DNA of 64,000 bases, from positions 1 to 64,000 of the forward strand of contig JAJDOK010000135.1 in NCBI GenBank assembly GCA_022340185.1, in the 5' to 3' direction. The notes below the pieces were generated by a model that was not told the DNA's origin, searched no databases, and was given only the letters and a program-made list of their open reading frames with translations. Position numbers and translations under genes: made by a program. The stretch is from Salaquimonas sp. GTDB lineage: Bacteria; Pseudomonadota; Alphaproteobacteria; Rhizobiales; Rhizobiaceae. The first letter of the stretch is position 1; every line of letters begins with the position of its first letter. Of this stretch, positions 51,199 through 60,464 are shown piece after piece.

Positions 51199-51387
51199 GG
51201 TAGCTACGCCTCGCTGTTTGCTCATTTCCAGGGTGGCGGAATGTACGTCGGCACTTTCAGTCGAATTTTTGCGCAGTTCCGGACCGGACAAAATGGGCAA
51301 TGTTTGCCAGAATACTTCCTGTTTCGGCACGATTTACCGACAAACGGCGCGACGCACCGCTGTCCAACCCGATCGGGAATCTGAACC

Positions 51388-51843
51388 GTGACCACGCTCT
51401 ACATCGATGCCGACGCCTGTCCGGTCAAAGACGAGGCCGAGCGCGTGGCGACAAGGCTGGATATCCCGATGGTGCTGGTGTGCAATGGCGGGCTGCGGCC
51501 TTCGCGCAATCCGCTCGTGACGCTGCGCGTCGTCGCCGAGGGGCCGGACGTCGCCGACCAGTGGATCGCCGACAATTGCGGCCCCGGCGATGTCGTGGTC
51601 ACCGCCGATATCCCGCTGGCCGACCGCTGCGTGAAGGCCGGCGCGCATGTGGTCCGGCATGACGGGCAGGTGCTCAACGCCGCCAATATCGGCGAGCGGT
51701 TGGCGACCCGCGACCTGATGAAGGATATCCGCGCCGCCAACCCGTTCCACCAGGGCGGCGGCCCGACCTTCTCGAAGGCCGACCGCTCGCGCTTCCTCCA
51801 GTCGCTCGACCGCGTGGCGCGGCTGGCGATGAAGGGCGGGTGA
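51388..51843 (+). CDS. YaiI/YqxD family protein (UPF0178)
   Basis: A 151-residue protein of the UPF0178 family with a PIN/NYN-like fold: [31 protein letters not shown] and [19 protein letters not shown]. The acidic residues of the first motif suggest a nuclease, but no activity is known to me. The start is GTG. It converges on the small membrane protein gene at 51.9 kb. Confidence 0.92.
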   Translation: MTTLYIDADACPVKDEAERVATRLDIPMVLVCNGGLRPSRNPLVTLRVVAEGPDVADQWIADNCGPGDVVVTADIPLADRCVKAGAHVVRHDGQVLNAANIGERLATRDLMKDIRAANPFHQGGGPTFSKADRSRFLQSLDRVARLAMKGG

Positions 51844-51891
51844 GGGGTAAGGCAGAGCTTCATCATGGCCACCGCAAGCCGATGTGATCAT

Positions 51892-52251
51892 CTACCCTCC
51901 CATCCTGCGCCACAGCATCTGCCCAGCGAGGAGCAGCAGGGCGATGAGGCCGGCGACGGAATTGAGCGGCGTCAGCATCTGCATCAGCGTTCCCTCGTTC
52001 GCCGGAACCAGCGAGGCGGTCAGGCCTTCGCTCATGTGATAGACAAGCTGAGCAAGCGGGTCGGCGAAAAACCAGGCGGCAGCGAGGCCCGCCAGCCCTA
52101 GCACGATCCACCGCGCGCGGCTGGCGCGCCGCTGCCTCTCGATGGCGGCCATCACGAGCCCGGCAAAGGCATCGTCGAAACCGTCGTTGGCGAGGTCCTC
52201 TTCGGCATTGGCAAACAGGATTTGCAGTCCGGGATCGAGTTCATCGTTCAT
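51892..52251 (-). CDS. Small two-helix membrane protein, possible partner of the cyclase-sigma protein
   Basis: A 119-residue protein with a cytoplasmic N-terminus of about 45 residues (acidic, then RQRRASRAR) and two transmembrane helices (about 47-65 and 95-112). Its ATG lies within the end of the upstream sigma-cyclase gene (11 bp overlap), so it is translationally coupled. The place and topology fit a membrane anti-sigma factor, but the zinc-binding HxxxCxxC motif of common anti-sigma domains is absent. The function is inferred from context only. Confidence 0.7.
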   Translation of the reverse strand: MNDELDPGLQILFANAEEDLANDGFDDAFAGLVMAAIERQRRASRARWIVLGLAGLAAAWFFADPLAQLVYHMSEGLTASLVPANEGTLMQMLTPLNSVAGLIALLLLAGQMLWRRMGG

Positions 52252-53338
52252 CGGTTTGCTCCGGGTGCATGGCATAGTCCGCAAGAAGCTGGCGCAGCCG
52301 CGCCGCCCCCCGCCGCACATGCGATTTGACCGTGCCGAGCGGCATGCCGGCGGCTTCGGCGATTTCGCCGTGGCTCATGCCCTCGTGATAGGCAAGCACG
52401 ACCGCAAGTCGCACCATCGCTGGAAGCTGTGCCAGTGCGCTGTCCAGATCCATGGCGAGTTCCACAGCGGGTTTCGATGCATGTTCCGGCACGTCCTGGG
52501 CGAGGTCATCAAGCTCGCTGGCGTCCTTCAGCGCATCGTTGCGGCGCAAATGCCCAAGCCAGGTGTTGACTGCGAGCTTTCTCAGCCAGCCGTTGAACCG
52601 CTCTGGCCGCTTGAGCTGGCCGATACCGCGCCAGGCCTTGAGGAAGGCTTCCTGTGCCAGGTCGTCGGCGAGCGCCGCGTCACCACAGGCACGCCGCATC
52701 AGATTGCGCAGCCATGACTGGCGACGCCGCACCAGTTCAGCGAAGGCATCGCGGTCACCAGTCGCCGCCAGCGCCGCGATCAGCGTTTCGGCGTCGCCCC
52801 ATGCCTTCCGGTGGAGTTCCGGCGCTTCACCGGGCGCGCCGCCGCGCCATCCGTGGATTGCGATCGCCGAGGGGATATGCTTCAGCGTTCTGGCGCCGAG
52901 CGGGGCGAACTCGGCTCCAAATGTGCCGTCGATGCTGCGTCGAGCCGAATCCGACAGGATAATGCCGCCGGGTTGTGCGATCTGTTGCAGCCTTGCGGAG
53001 ATGTTGACGCCGTCGCCATAGATGTCGTCGTCCTCGTGCACGATGTCGCCGACATGGATGCCCATGCGCAGTTTTATGAGTTCGCGGCCACCGATTTTCT
53101 TCTGAATGTCGATGCCGCATCCGACTGCCTCGGCCGCGCTCGAAAACTCGATCAGCCACCCGTCGCCCATGCTCTTGACGATCCGTCCGTGATGGACCTC
53201 GACGCTTGGTGCGAGGATGTCGCGGCGCAGCAATCGCAATTCGTCCAGCATGCGCGCTTCGTCTTGCGCGGCATGCGTCGAATAGTCGGCGATGTCGGCG
53301 GCGAGAATGGCCGCGAGCCTTCTGTTCGGGGCGGTCAT
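52241..53338 (-). CDS. Class III nucleotide cyclase domain fused to ECF-type sigma factor
   Basis: A 365-residue two-part protein. Residues 5-165 form a class III cyclase homology domain: metal Asp15 and Asp59, base-selecting Lys55 and Asp105, transition-state Asn112 and Arg116, all present, predicting adenylate specificity. Residues 195-265 match sigma-70 region 2 (ADDLAQEAFLKAWRG, RFNGWLRKLAVNTWL) and about 296-355 match region 4 (LPAMVRLAVVLAYHEG, MPLGTVKSHVRRG). It has no membrane segment. It is followed by an overlapping membrane protein gene. Nucleotide turnover or binding may control the sigma factor; this is inference. Confidence 0.88.
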   Translation of the reverse strand: MTAPNRRLAAILAADIADYSTHAAQDEARMLDELRLLRRDILAPSVEVHHGRIVKSMGDGWLIEFSSAAEAVGCGIDIQKKIGGRELIKLRMGIHVGDIVHEDDDIYGDGVNISARLQQIAQPGGIILSDSARRSIDGTFGAEFAPLGARTLKHIPSAIAIHGWRGGAPGEAPELHRKAWGDAETLIAALAATGDRDAFAELVRRRQSWLRNLMRRACGDAALADDLAQEAFLKAWRGIGQLKRPERFNGWLRKLAVNTWLGHLRRNDALKDASELDDLAQDVPEHASKPAVELAMDLDSALAQLPAMVRLAVVLAYHEGMSHGEIAEAAGMPLGTVKSHVRRGAARLRQLLADYAMHPEQTDER

Positions 53339-53410
53339 GGTGCGAGCCTAGTTCTTTAACACCGCAAGGTCCAAGCCGATGGCTCGAACAACGTGGCGGT
53401 AATGCAAGGA

Positions 53411-53815
53411 CTATTCGGCATCCTCGCGCTCATAGGAGCGCCGGATCACTCCCGAGGCAGCGATGAGACCGATACCGACGCAACCGACAAGCAGGGCTAC
53501 CCCGATGAGCGGCCAAAAGGCTTCCGCCGCCACGAAACTCAGGAACCAGCCGAGAATGGCGAGCCCCGGTGCGGCAAACAGCGTGATCAGTCCACCTGCC
53601 ATCAAGTCTCGGTCTATGCGCTCGGTGCGTTGCGACAGGATTTTCTGCGCAAGCGCCGGATCGATCTGCTGGCCGCTATCGATCATGTGTCGCAATGTTT
53701 CGTGCTGGGCTTCGCGCTTGCGGATATTGCCCCATATGCCGGCGACCGCGACGACGGCGACGAAAGCCCAGAAGGCTGCTGCGGCAAGTCCTGCGCCGAT
53801 ACCAATAGTGTTCAT
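53411..53815 (-). CDS. DUF6249-like membrane protein
   Basis: A 134-residue protein with an N-terminal helix (about 6-28), a charged cytoplasmic stretch (KREAQHETLRHMIDSGQQID) and two more helices (about 70-115). It matches the layout of the DUF6249 family, whose role is unknown. AGGAG precedes the ATG at 53815. It lies upstream of the cyclase-sigma gene on the same strand with a 72 bp gap and might share its transcription. Confidence 0.8.
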   Translation of the reverse strand: MNTIGIGAGLAAAAFWAFVAVVAVAGIWGNIRKREAQHETLRHMIDSGQQIDPALAQKILSQRTERIDRDLMAGGLITLFAAPGLAILGWFLSFVAAEAFWPLIGVALLVGCVGIGLIAASGVIRRSYEREDAE

Positions 53816-53991
53816 GTCATGCTCCTGTGTCTGGATTGGTGTTCGCCCATGTAGACGCGTCCGGATGCCGGTTTGGATGCAGGCAAATTTTCTTTGTTCA
53901 CGCTTGTTTGATCGCCACCGCCGCATTGGGGCCTCGCCGGCGGTGATCGTCGCCCTAATGTCTTGATGATGCGCGAAACGGAGGAAGAGGC

Positions 53992-54792
53992 ATGCAGGAC
54001 AGATGGACACGCCGCGGTGCGGTGAAACTCGGTCTTGGAGGTATGGCTCTGGCGACGCTCGGTTCGACAGTGATCGTGCCATTCGAGGTGCGTGCGAAAA
54101 TGATGGGCGACGAATACGAGACCGACAACGGCAAGATCACCATTCACCCGGTCCAGCACGCCTCCTTCGTGATGACCGTGCCCGCCCCTGGCTCGAACGA
54201 TGGCGGCGAATTGGTGATCTACAACGATCCCGTCGGCGGCGCGGCGCTCTATGCCGATTATCCCCGGCCCGATCTCATCCTGATCACGCATGAGCATGGC
54301 GACCATTTCAATGTCGAAACGCTGCAGGCGCTCGCCGGCGACGACACGAAACTGCTCACCAACCCTTCCGTATTCGACAAATTGCCCGATGGGCTGAAGG
54401 AGAAGGCAACACAGATCGCCAATGGCGGGAGCACCACTTTTCGCGGGATCGCAATCGACGCCATCCCCGCCTACAACACCACGGCGGACCGGCTGAAATT
54501 CCACCCGAAGGGCCGCGACAACGGCTATATCCTGGCCATCGACGGCAAGCGCGTCTATATCGCCGGCGATACCGAGGACATTCCCGAGATGCGCGCGCTG
54601 AAGGACATTTTCGTCGCCTTCGTGCCGATGAACCTGCCCTATACGATGGACATCGACCAGGCTGCTTCCGCCGTCAATGCGTTCAAGCCCGCCTTCGTCT
54701 ACCCCTACCATTACAAGGGCAGCGACATCGACGCCTTCGCGACGAGAGTGGACGGCGGCACGAAGGTGGTGAAGGGACAATGGTACGGCTGA
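53992..54792 (+). CDS. Tat-exported MBL-fold hydrolase
   Basis: A 266-residue UlaG-like metallo-beta-lactamase-fold protein. A twin-arginine signal (WTRRGAVKLGLGGMALATL) opens the protein, indicating export folded with its metal. The metal motif HEHGDH is in LILITHEHGDHFN, followed by IAGDTEDIPEM and PYHYKGSDID. The substrate is unknown. GGAGGAAGAGG precedes the ATG and a 12-bp-stem terminator follows. Confidence 0.88.
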   Translation: MQDRWTRRGAVKLGLGGMALATLGSTVIVPFEVRAKMMGDEYETDNGKITIHPVQHASFVMTVPAPGSNDGGELVIYNDPVGGAALYADYPRPDLILITHEHGDHFNVETLQALAGDDTKLLTNPSVFDKLPDGLKEKATQIANGGSTTFRGIAIDAIPAYNTTADRLKFHPKGRDNGYILAIDGKRVYIAGDTEDIPEMRALKDIFVAFVPMNLPYTMDIDQAASAVNAFKPAFVYPYHYKGSDIDAFATRVDGGTKVVKGQWYG

Positions 54793-54822
54793 CATTCTCG
54801 AGGCAACACCTTCGAGAGGAAG

Positions 54823-54868
54823 AAGGCCGGGCGCGAACAGGGAAAACGATTGGCGCCCGGCCTTTTCG
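54823..54868 (+). terminator. Rho-independent terminator after the MBL gene
   Basis: AAGGCCGGGCGC (54823-54834) pairs perfectly with GCGCCCGGCCTT (54853-54864) over 12 bp, with an 18-nt loop, followed by TTC. Confidence 0.85.
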
Positions 54869-54950
54869 TGCGCTCCGCTGCCTGATTGGCCGGCCCATGG
54901 CCTCGTGCTAACCTGGCTTGCATGGGGCCTTTCGCAAGCAGGATCGGGCG

Positions 54951-56621
54951 ATGGACTATTTCGATATCGACGTCTTTTCGCGGCCCGTCACCGCTGCCAA
55001 TGCAGATGCGCAGCTCTGGTTCGATCGCGGCCTGACCTGGTGCTACGGCTATTCCCACGAGGAGGCGATCGCCTGTTTCAGGCGCGCGATCGAAGCCGAT
55101 CCCGATTGCGCCATGGCGCATTGGGGCGTCGCCTATGCGAGCGGTCCCAACTACAATTTTCCGTGGGTGCGGATGGATGAGGCGACCAAGGCGACCTATC
55201 TCGGCGCCGCCTTCGATGCCATGCAGGCAGCCCTTGCGCTGGCTGACCGGGTCACGCCGGTCGAGTGTGCCCTGATCAAGGCGTTGCCCGCGCGCTATCC
55301 GCAGCGCGAACCGATCGAGGATCAGTCGGTCTGGGACGACGCCTTCGCCGATGCGATGCGCGAAGTCTGGCGCGACTTCCACGCCGACCTCGAAGTCACA
55401 TCGATCTTCGCCGAAGCGATTCTGAACCGCACGCCGTGGCAGATGTGGGATCTCAAAACGGGGGGTGTCGCGGCGGGTGCGGGCACCGAGGAAGCGCGTC
55501 ACGTGCTGGAAGAAGCGCTCAATGCCTTTCCTGCCGCGTGGGATCATCCCGGCATCCTGCATCTCTATGTGCATCTGATGGAGATGTCGCCTTTTCCCGA
55601 AAAGGCGCTGAAGGCAGGCGACAGGCTGCGTGAGCTGGTGCCCGATGCCGGCCATCTCATCCACATGCCGACCCACATCGACATTCTGTGCGGCCACTAT
55701 CACGACGTGCTGCTGTGGAACGAGAAGGCTATTGAAGCCGACCGCAAATATGTCGAGCGGGTGGGTGCGATGAACTTCTATGCCGGCTACCGCCTGCACA
55801 ATTACCACTTCGCCATCTACGGCGCGCTGTTCCTTGGCCAATACGCGCCGGCGCTCGCCGCCGCCGAAGAGATGGTGGCGGTGACGCCGGAGGAATTGCT
55901 GCGGGTGGAGACACCCCCGATGGCCGACTTCCTCGAGAGCTATCTGTCGATGAAGCCGCATGTGTTGATCCGCTTCGGCAAATGGCGCGAACTCATCGCC
56001 GAGCCGTTGCCGGAGGATTGCGAACTCTATTGCAACATGGTTGCCACCCTGCATTACGCCAAGGGCGTGGCCCACGCAGCACTTGGCGAGGTGGAGGACG
56101 CTGAACGCGAGCGCGAACTTTTCCTCGCCGCCAAGGCGAAGGTTCCGCAGACGCGGCTCCTTCACAACAACAAGTGCACCGATCTGCTCGAAATCGCCGA
56201 CGCCATGCAATTGGGCGAGATCGAATACAGGAAGGGTAATTACGACGAGGCCTTCGCCCATTTGCGTCGTTCCGTCGCGATTGACGACAATCTGCCCTAT
56301 GACGAACCGTGGGGCTGGATGCAGCCGACCCGCCACGCGCTCGGCGCGCTGACACTCGAGCAGGGGCGCATCGAGGAGGCGGAGGCTGTCTATCGCGAGG
56401 ATCTGGGTCTTGGTGGGGAATTGAGCCGCGCCACCATCCATCCCGACAATGTCTGGAGCCTGCGCGGCCTCCATCAGTGTCTAGAAAAGCGCGGCGCGGC
56501 CGACACCGCCGAGGCGCGGCTGATCAGGCAGCGCCTCGATCTGGCGGCGGCCCGTGCCGACACGCCGGTCAAGGCATCATGTTTTTGCGCCCAGGCAGCG
56601 ATGAAGGCTGCCGCCGAATAG
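54951..56621 (+). CDS. Tetratricopeptide repeat protein, TTC38-like
   Basis: A 556-residue cytoplasmic protein made of helical repeats, related to the TTC38 family: LWFDRGLTWCYGYSHEEAI, CFRRAIEADPDCAMAHWGVA, HLYVHLMEMS, HLIHMPTHIDI and a late TRHALGALTLEQGRIEEAE. TPR arrays bind partner proteins; the family's role in bacteria is unknown. The ATG at 54951 was chosen. An in-frame ATG at 54921 region would add 11 residues. Confidence 0.88.
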   Translation: MDYFDIDVFSRPVTAANADAQLWFDRGLTWCYGYSHEEAIACFRRAIEADPDCAMAHWGVAYASGPNYNFPWVRMDEATKATYLGAAFDAMQAALALADRVTPVECALIKALPARYPQREPIEDQSVWDDAFADAMREVWRDFHADLEVTSIFAEAILNRTPWQMWDLKTGGVAAGAGTEEARHVLEEALNAFPAAWDHPGILHLYVHLMEMSPFPEKALKAGDRLRELVPDAGHLIHMPTHIDILCGHYHDVLLWNEKAIEADRKYVERVGAMNFYAGYRLHNYHFAIYGALFLGQYAPALAAAEEMVAVTPEELLRVETPPMADFLESYLSMKPHVLIRFGKWRELIAEPLPEDCELYCNMVATLHYAKGVAHAALGEVEDAERERELFLAAKAKVPQTRLLHNNKCTDLLEIADAMQLGEIEYRKGNYDEAFAHLRRSVAIDDNLPYDEPWGWMQPTRHALGALTLEQGRIEEAEAVYREDLGLGGELSRATIHPDNVWSLRGLHQCLEKRGAADTAEARLIRQRLDLAAARADTPVKASCFCAQAAMKAAAE

Positions 56622-56720
56622 CCGGTTTGGTAATCTCGCGGCTCCTGCGGCATTCCTGCTATTGCGCTGCACAAACTGGGACGTTATGCCAATGCTGGAG
56701 TTTCGAGGAGGCGGGAAGAC

Positions 56721-59417
56721 ATGGCTGACACGAACCAGGCCAAATGGGTCTACACTTTCGGTGACGGCAAGGCGGAGGGGAATGCCTCGATGCGCAATCT
56801 CCTCGGCGGCAAGGGAGCCAATCTGGCCGAGATGTGCGCACTCGGCTTGCCCGTGCCACCCGGTTTCACCGTCACCACCGATGCCTGCAACTGGTACTAT
56901 GCCAACGGGCGCAACTTCCCTGACGGCATGAAGGGACAGGTCGAGACCGCGCTCGACCATGTCGCGAAGCTGATGGGCCGCGAGTTTGGCTCGCCAACCC
57001 ATCCCCTGCTCGTATCTGTGCGTTCGGGCGCCCGTGCCTCGATGCCGGGCATGATGGACACGGTCCTCAATCTCGGTCTCAACGATGAGACGGTGACAGC
57101 GCTTGCCGGCGAAGCCGGTGATGAACGCTTTGCCTATGACAGCTATCGCCGCTTCATACAGATGTATGGCGATGTCGTCATGGGTGTCGACCATGAAATG
57201 TTCGAGGAGATCCTCGACGAGGCCAAGGCCGAAGGCGGCCACGAGCAGGACACCGACATCACCGCCGACGAGTGGAAGAAGGTCATCGAGTCCTACAAGG
57301 AACTCATTCGGCGCGAGTGCAATGAAAGCTTTCCGCAGGCACCCATCGAACAGGCCTGGGGCGCGATCGGCGCGGTCTTTTCTTCCTGGATGAACCAGCG
57401 CGCGATCACCTATCGCCGTTTGCACAATCTGCCCGAGGAATGGGGCACGGCGGTCAATATCCAGGCCATGGTCTTTGGCAATATGGGCGAATCCTCGGCC
57501 ACGGGAGTCGCCTTCACCCGCAATCCCTCGACGGGTGAAAATGCGCTCTATGGCGAGTTTCTCGTCAATGCGCAGGGCGAGGATGTCGTCGCAGGCATCC
57601 GTACGCCGCAGGCGATAACCGAGGCCGGGCGCGTGGCAGCCGGTTCCGACCGGCCGTCGCTGGAAAAGCTGATGCCGGAGGCCTTCGAAGCGTTCCAGCA
57701 ATTCTGCGATCGCCTCGAGCAGCACTACCGCGACGTCCAGGACATGGAGTTCACCATTGAACGCGGCAAATTGTGGATGCTGCAGACCCGCACCGGCAAG
57801 CGCACGGCGCGTGCCGCGCTCAGGATCGCCGTGGAGATGGCGCAGGACGGGCTGATCACGCGCGAAGAGGCGGTCGAGCGCATCGACCCGGCGTCCCTCG
57901 ACCAGTTGCTGCACCCCACCATCGCGCCCGATGCAACGCGGGACGTGATTGCCACCGGCCTGCCGGCTTCGCCGGGTGCCGCGACCGGCGAGATCGTGTT
58001 CTCGCCCGACGACGCCGAGAAGCTCAAGGCGCAGGGCAGGGATGTCATCCTGGTGCGCATCGAGACCAGCCCCGAGGACATTCACGGCATGCACGCCGCC
58101 CAGGGTATCCTGACCGCACGTGGCGGCATGACCAGTCATGCCGCGGTGGTTGCGCGTGGCATGGGCAAGCCCTGCGTCGCCGGTGCCGGCGGATTGCGGA
58201 TCGACTATGCGACGGGCGAAATGAGGATTGCCGGGCGCAATCTGAAGGAAGGCGAGGTCATCACGCTCGACGGTGCGACTGGTCAGGTGCTGGTTGGCGT
58301 CGTGCCGATGGTCCAGCCCGAATTGACGGGCCATTTCGGCACGTTGATGGAATGGGCCGACAAAATGCGCCGCATGAAGGTGCGCGCCAATGCCGAAACG
58401 CCGGCCGATGCGCGTGCCGCGCGATCCTTCGGCGCGGAAGGCATCGGCCTGTGCCGAACCGAACACATGTTCTTCGACGACGAGCGCATTCTGTGGGTGC
58501 GCGAAATGATCCTCGCCGAGAACGAGAAGGGCAGGCGCGAGGCGCTCGCCAGGCTTTTGCCGGTTCAGCGCGCCGATTTCGTCGAATTGTTCCGGATCAT
58601 GGCCGGCCTGCCGGTCACCATCCGCCTGCTCGACCCGCCGCTGCATGAATTCCTGCCGCATACCGACGAGGAGATCGCCGAGGTCGCGAATGCCATGGGA
58701 GTCGACCCCGACAAGCTGCGCCGGCGCACCGAGACCCTGCGCGAGTTCAATCCGATGCTTGGCCATCGCGGCTGCCGGCTGGCAATAACCTTTCCCGAGA
58801 TTGCCGAGATGCAGTCCCGCGCCATTTTCGAGGCGGCCATCGAGGCGGGCGAAAAGGAAGGCAAGACCGTGGTGCCCGAAGTCATGGTGCCGCTGGTCGG
58901 CCTGCGTTCCGAACTCGATTTCGTCAAGGCGCGCATCGATGAGGTCGCCGCACAGGTGATGCAGGAAAGGAGCCACAAGTTCGACTATCTCGTCGGCACC
59001 ATGATCGAACTGCCGCGCGCGGCACTCGTCGCAGACTCGATTGCCGAGGCAGCCGAATTCTTTTCATTCGGTACCAATGACCTGACCCAGACGACGTTCG
59101 GCATCTCGCGCGACGACGCAGCGTCCTTCCTGCCCGATTATGTCTCCAAGGGCGTCATCAAGCAGGACCCGTTTGTTTCCATCGATGTCGACGGTGTCGG
59201 CGCACTGGTGAAAATAGCCTCCGAAAAGGGCCGCACGACTCGCCCCGGCATGAAGCTCGGCATCTGCGGCGAACATGGCGGCGATCCGGCCTCGATCCGC
59301 TTTTGCGAGACGGTCGGCCTCGATTATGTCTCCTGTTCGCCGTTCCGCGTGCCAATCGCCCGCCTTGCCGCCGCCCAGGCGGCCAAGGGCGACAGTGGCA
59401 TGTCCTCGACCGCTTGA
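56721..59417 (+). CDS. ppdK: Pyruvate, phosphate dikinase
   Basis: An 898-residue enzyme interconverting pyruvate, ATP and phosphate with PEP, AMP and pyrophosphate. The N-terminal nucleotide domain has LLGGKGANLAEM and SVRSGARASMPGMMDTVLNL. The swivelling phosphohistidine His473 is in GGMTSHAAVVARGMGKPC. The C-terminal PEP domain has EGIGLCRTEHMFF and the active-site Cys849 in GICGEHGGDP. It supports gluconeogenesis or PEP supply. GAGGAGGCGGG precedes the ATG. Confidence 0.97.
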   Translation: MADTNQAKWVYTFGDGKAEGNASMRNLLGGKGANLAEMCALGLPVPPGFTVTTDACNWYYANGRNFPDGMKGQVETALDHVAKLMGREFGSPTHPLLVSVRSGARASMPGMMDTVLNLGLNDETVTALAGEAGDERFAYDSYRRFIQMYGDVVMGVDHEMFEEILDEAKAEGGHEQDTDITADEWKKVIESYKELIRRECNESFPQAPIEQAWGAIGAVFSSWMNQRAITYRRLHNLPEEWGTAVNIQAMVFGNMGESSATGVAFTRNPSTGENALYGEFLVNAQGEDVVAGIRTPQAITEAGRVAAGSDRPSLEKLMPEAFEAFQQFCDRLEQHYRDVQDMEFTIERGKLWMLQTRTGKRTARAALRIAVEMAQDGLITREEAVERIDPASLDQLLHPTIAPDATRDVIATGLPASPGAATGEIVFSPDDAEKLKAQGRDVILVRIETSPEDIHGMHAAQGILTARGGMTSHAAVVARGMGKPCVAGAGGLRIDYATGEMRIAGRNLKEGEVITLDGATGQVLVGVVPMVQPELTGHFGTLMEWADKMRRMKVRANAETPADARAARSFGAEGIGLCRTEHMFFDDERILWVREMILAENEKGRREALARLLPVQRADFVELFRIMAGLPVTIRLLDPPLHEFLPHTDEEIAEVANAMGVDPDKLRRRTETLREFNPMLGHRGCRLAITFPEIAEMQSRAIFEAAIEAGEKEGKTVVPEVMVPLVGLRSELDFVKARIDEVAAQVMQERSHKFDYLVGTMIELPRAALVADSIAEAAEFFSFGTNDLTQTTFGISRDDAASFLPDYVSKGVIKQDPFVSIDVDGVGALVKIASEKGRTTRPGMKLGICGEHGGDPASIRFCETVGLDYVSCSPFRVPIARLAAAQAAKGDSGMSSTA

Positions 59418-59463
59418 GTCCGTCCCGGGTTGTCGCAACGCTTCTCTGTCGGTTCGCGCCGCT

Positions 59464-60372
59464 TCAATGCAACTCGACCATGATTGCGCCTGCGGCGATG
59501 AAGCCGATGATGACGATGCGCGGCAGGTCGATCTTTTCCCTGAAGATCAGCACGCCGATACCGGTGGCGAAGATGATCGAGGTTTCGCGCAAGGCCGCTG
59601 CCTCTCCTACCTTGCCGAGCCTTGTCGCCAGCATCAGCGCGCCAAAGCTCATCATCCCGATCACCGCGCCGAACAGGCCGCGTAGCGCGAGTTCATCGAG
59701 CGGCGGTTTCCTCTTGATCCGCCGCCAACGCCAGTAGGCGATCACCGGAAAAGCAAAGCCGTCAACGAAAAAGAACCAGGCGAGAAAGGTGAACGGATCG
59801 TCGGCCAGCCGGATGCCATAGGCGTCGGCGGTCGTGTAGACGGCGATCATTGCACCGGTCGCCAGCGCCACCGTAATGGCAATCTGAAGATTGCTGGAGG
59901 AAACAGCCTCGCGGCGCAGCGCCATGATATTGGCGATGGCAAGCGAGATGATGGCAGTCGACAGGATGACAAGCCCGATCCACTGGCCGGGTGCAAGATG
60001 TTCACTGAAAATGAAGACGGCGGCGAGCGCGGTGAAGAACGGACCCGTGCCGCGCGCGATCGGATAGACCACGGTGAACGCGCCGAGATGGAACGAAGCC
60101 GATTGCAGCGTCTCGTAGACGACATGGACAATCAGGACCGCCCCGATGAACATGAAGAGTTCCTGCGACGGCCACGGCACCACGAAAAATGCTATCGGCA
60201 TCGCCATCAGGCCGTAGCAGAGATTGATCGCGCCGCGATTGACGAAGGGATCGACGCCGCCCTTGTTGATCGCGCCGAAGATGGCATGCGCCAGCGCCGA
60301 CAGCAGCGCCAATGCCAGCGCCAGCAAATGGCCCGCCGGCGTGCCGGCAAGTTCGACAATGAGCTGGCCCAT
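59464..60372 (-). CDS. DMT family transporter (EamA)
   Basis: A 302-residue inner membrane protein with about ten helices in two EamA repeats (each about five helices; repeats at about 15-150 and 165-300). Visible landmarks are YPIARGTGPFFTALAAVFIF and SIIFATGIGVLIFREKI, the typical GE/RE ends of EamA domains. The substrate is unknown; metabolite or amino acid export is common in the superfamily. It converges on ppdK. Confidence 0.9.
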   Translation of the reverse strand: MGQLIVELAGTPAGHLLALALALLSALAHAIFGAINKGGVDPFVNRGAINLCYGLMAMPIAFFVVPWPSQELFMFIGAVLIVHVVYETLQSASFHLGAFTVVYPIARGTGPFFTALAAVFIFSEHLAPGQWIGLVILSTAIISLAIANIMALRREAVSSSNLQIAITVALATGAMIAVYTTADAYGIRLADDPFTFLAWFFFVDGFAFPVIAYWRWRRIKRKPPLDELALRGLFGAVIGMMSFGALMLATRLGKVGEAAALRETSIIFATGIGVLIFREKIDLPRIVIIGFIAAGAIMVELH

Positions 60373-60464
60373 GCTGCCCTCGGTACCTATTTATGCGCAC
60401 AATGCGATAGCGCTTTGCGGCGCGTTGATCTACTCATCCCTTTTCCGGGCATGGAGATACGGCA

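Noticed and set aside
56577-58976. A 799-codon open frame on the minus strand
   Set aside because: It is antisense to ppdK and the end of the TPR gene, with composition typical of antisense frames and no recognisable domain.
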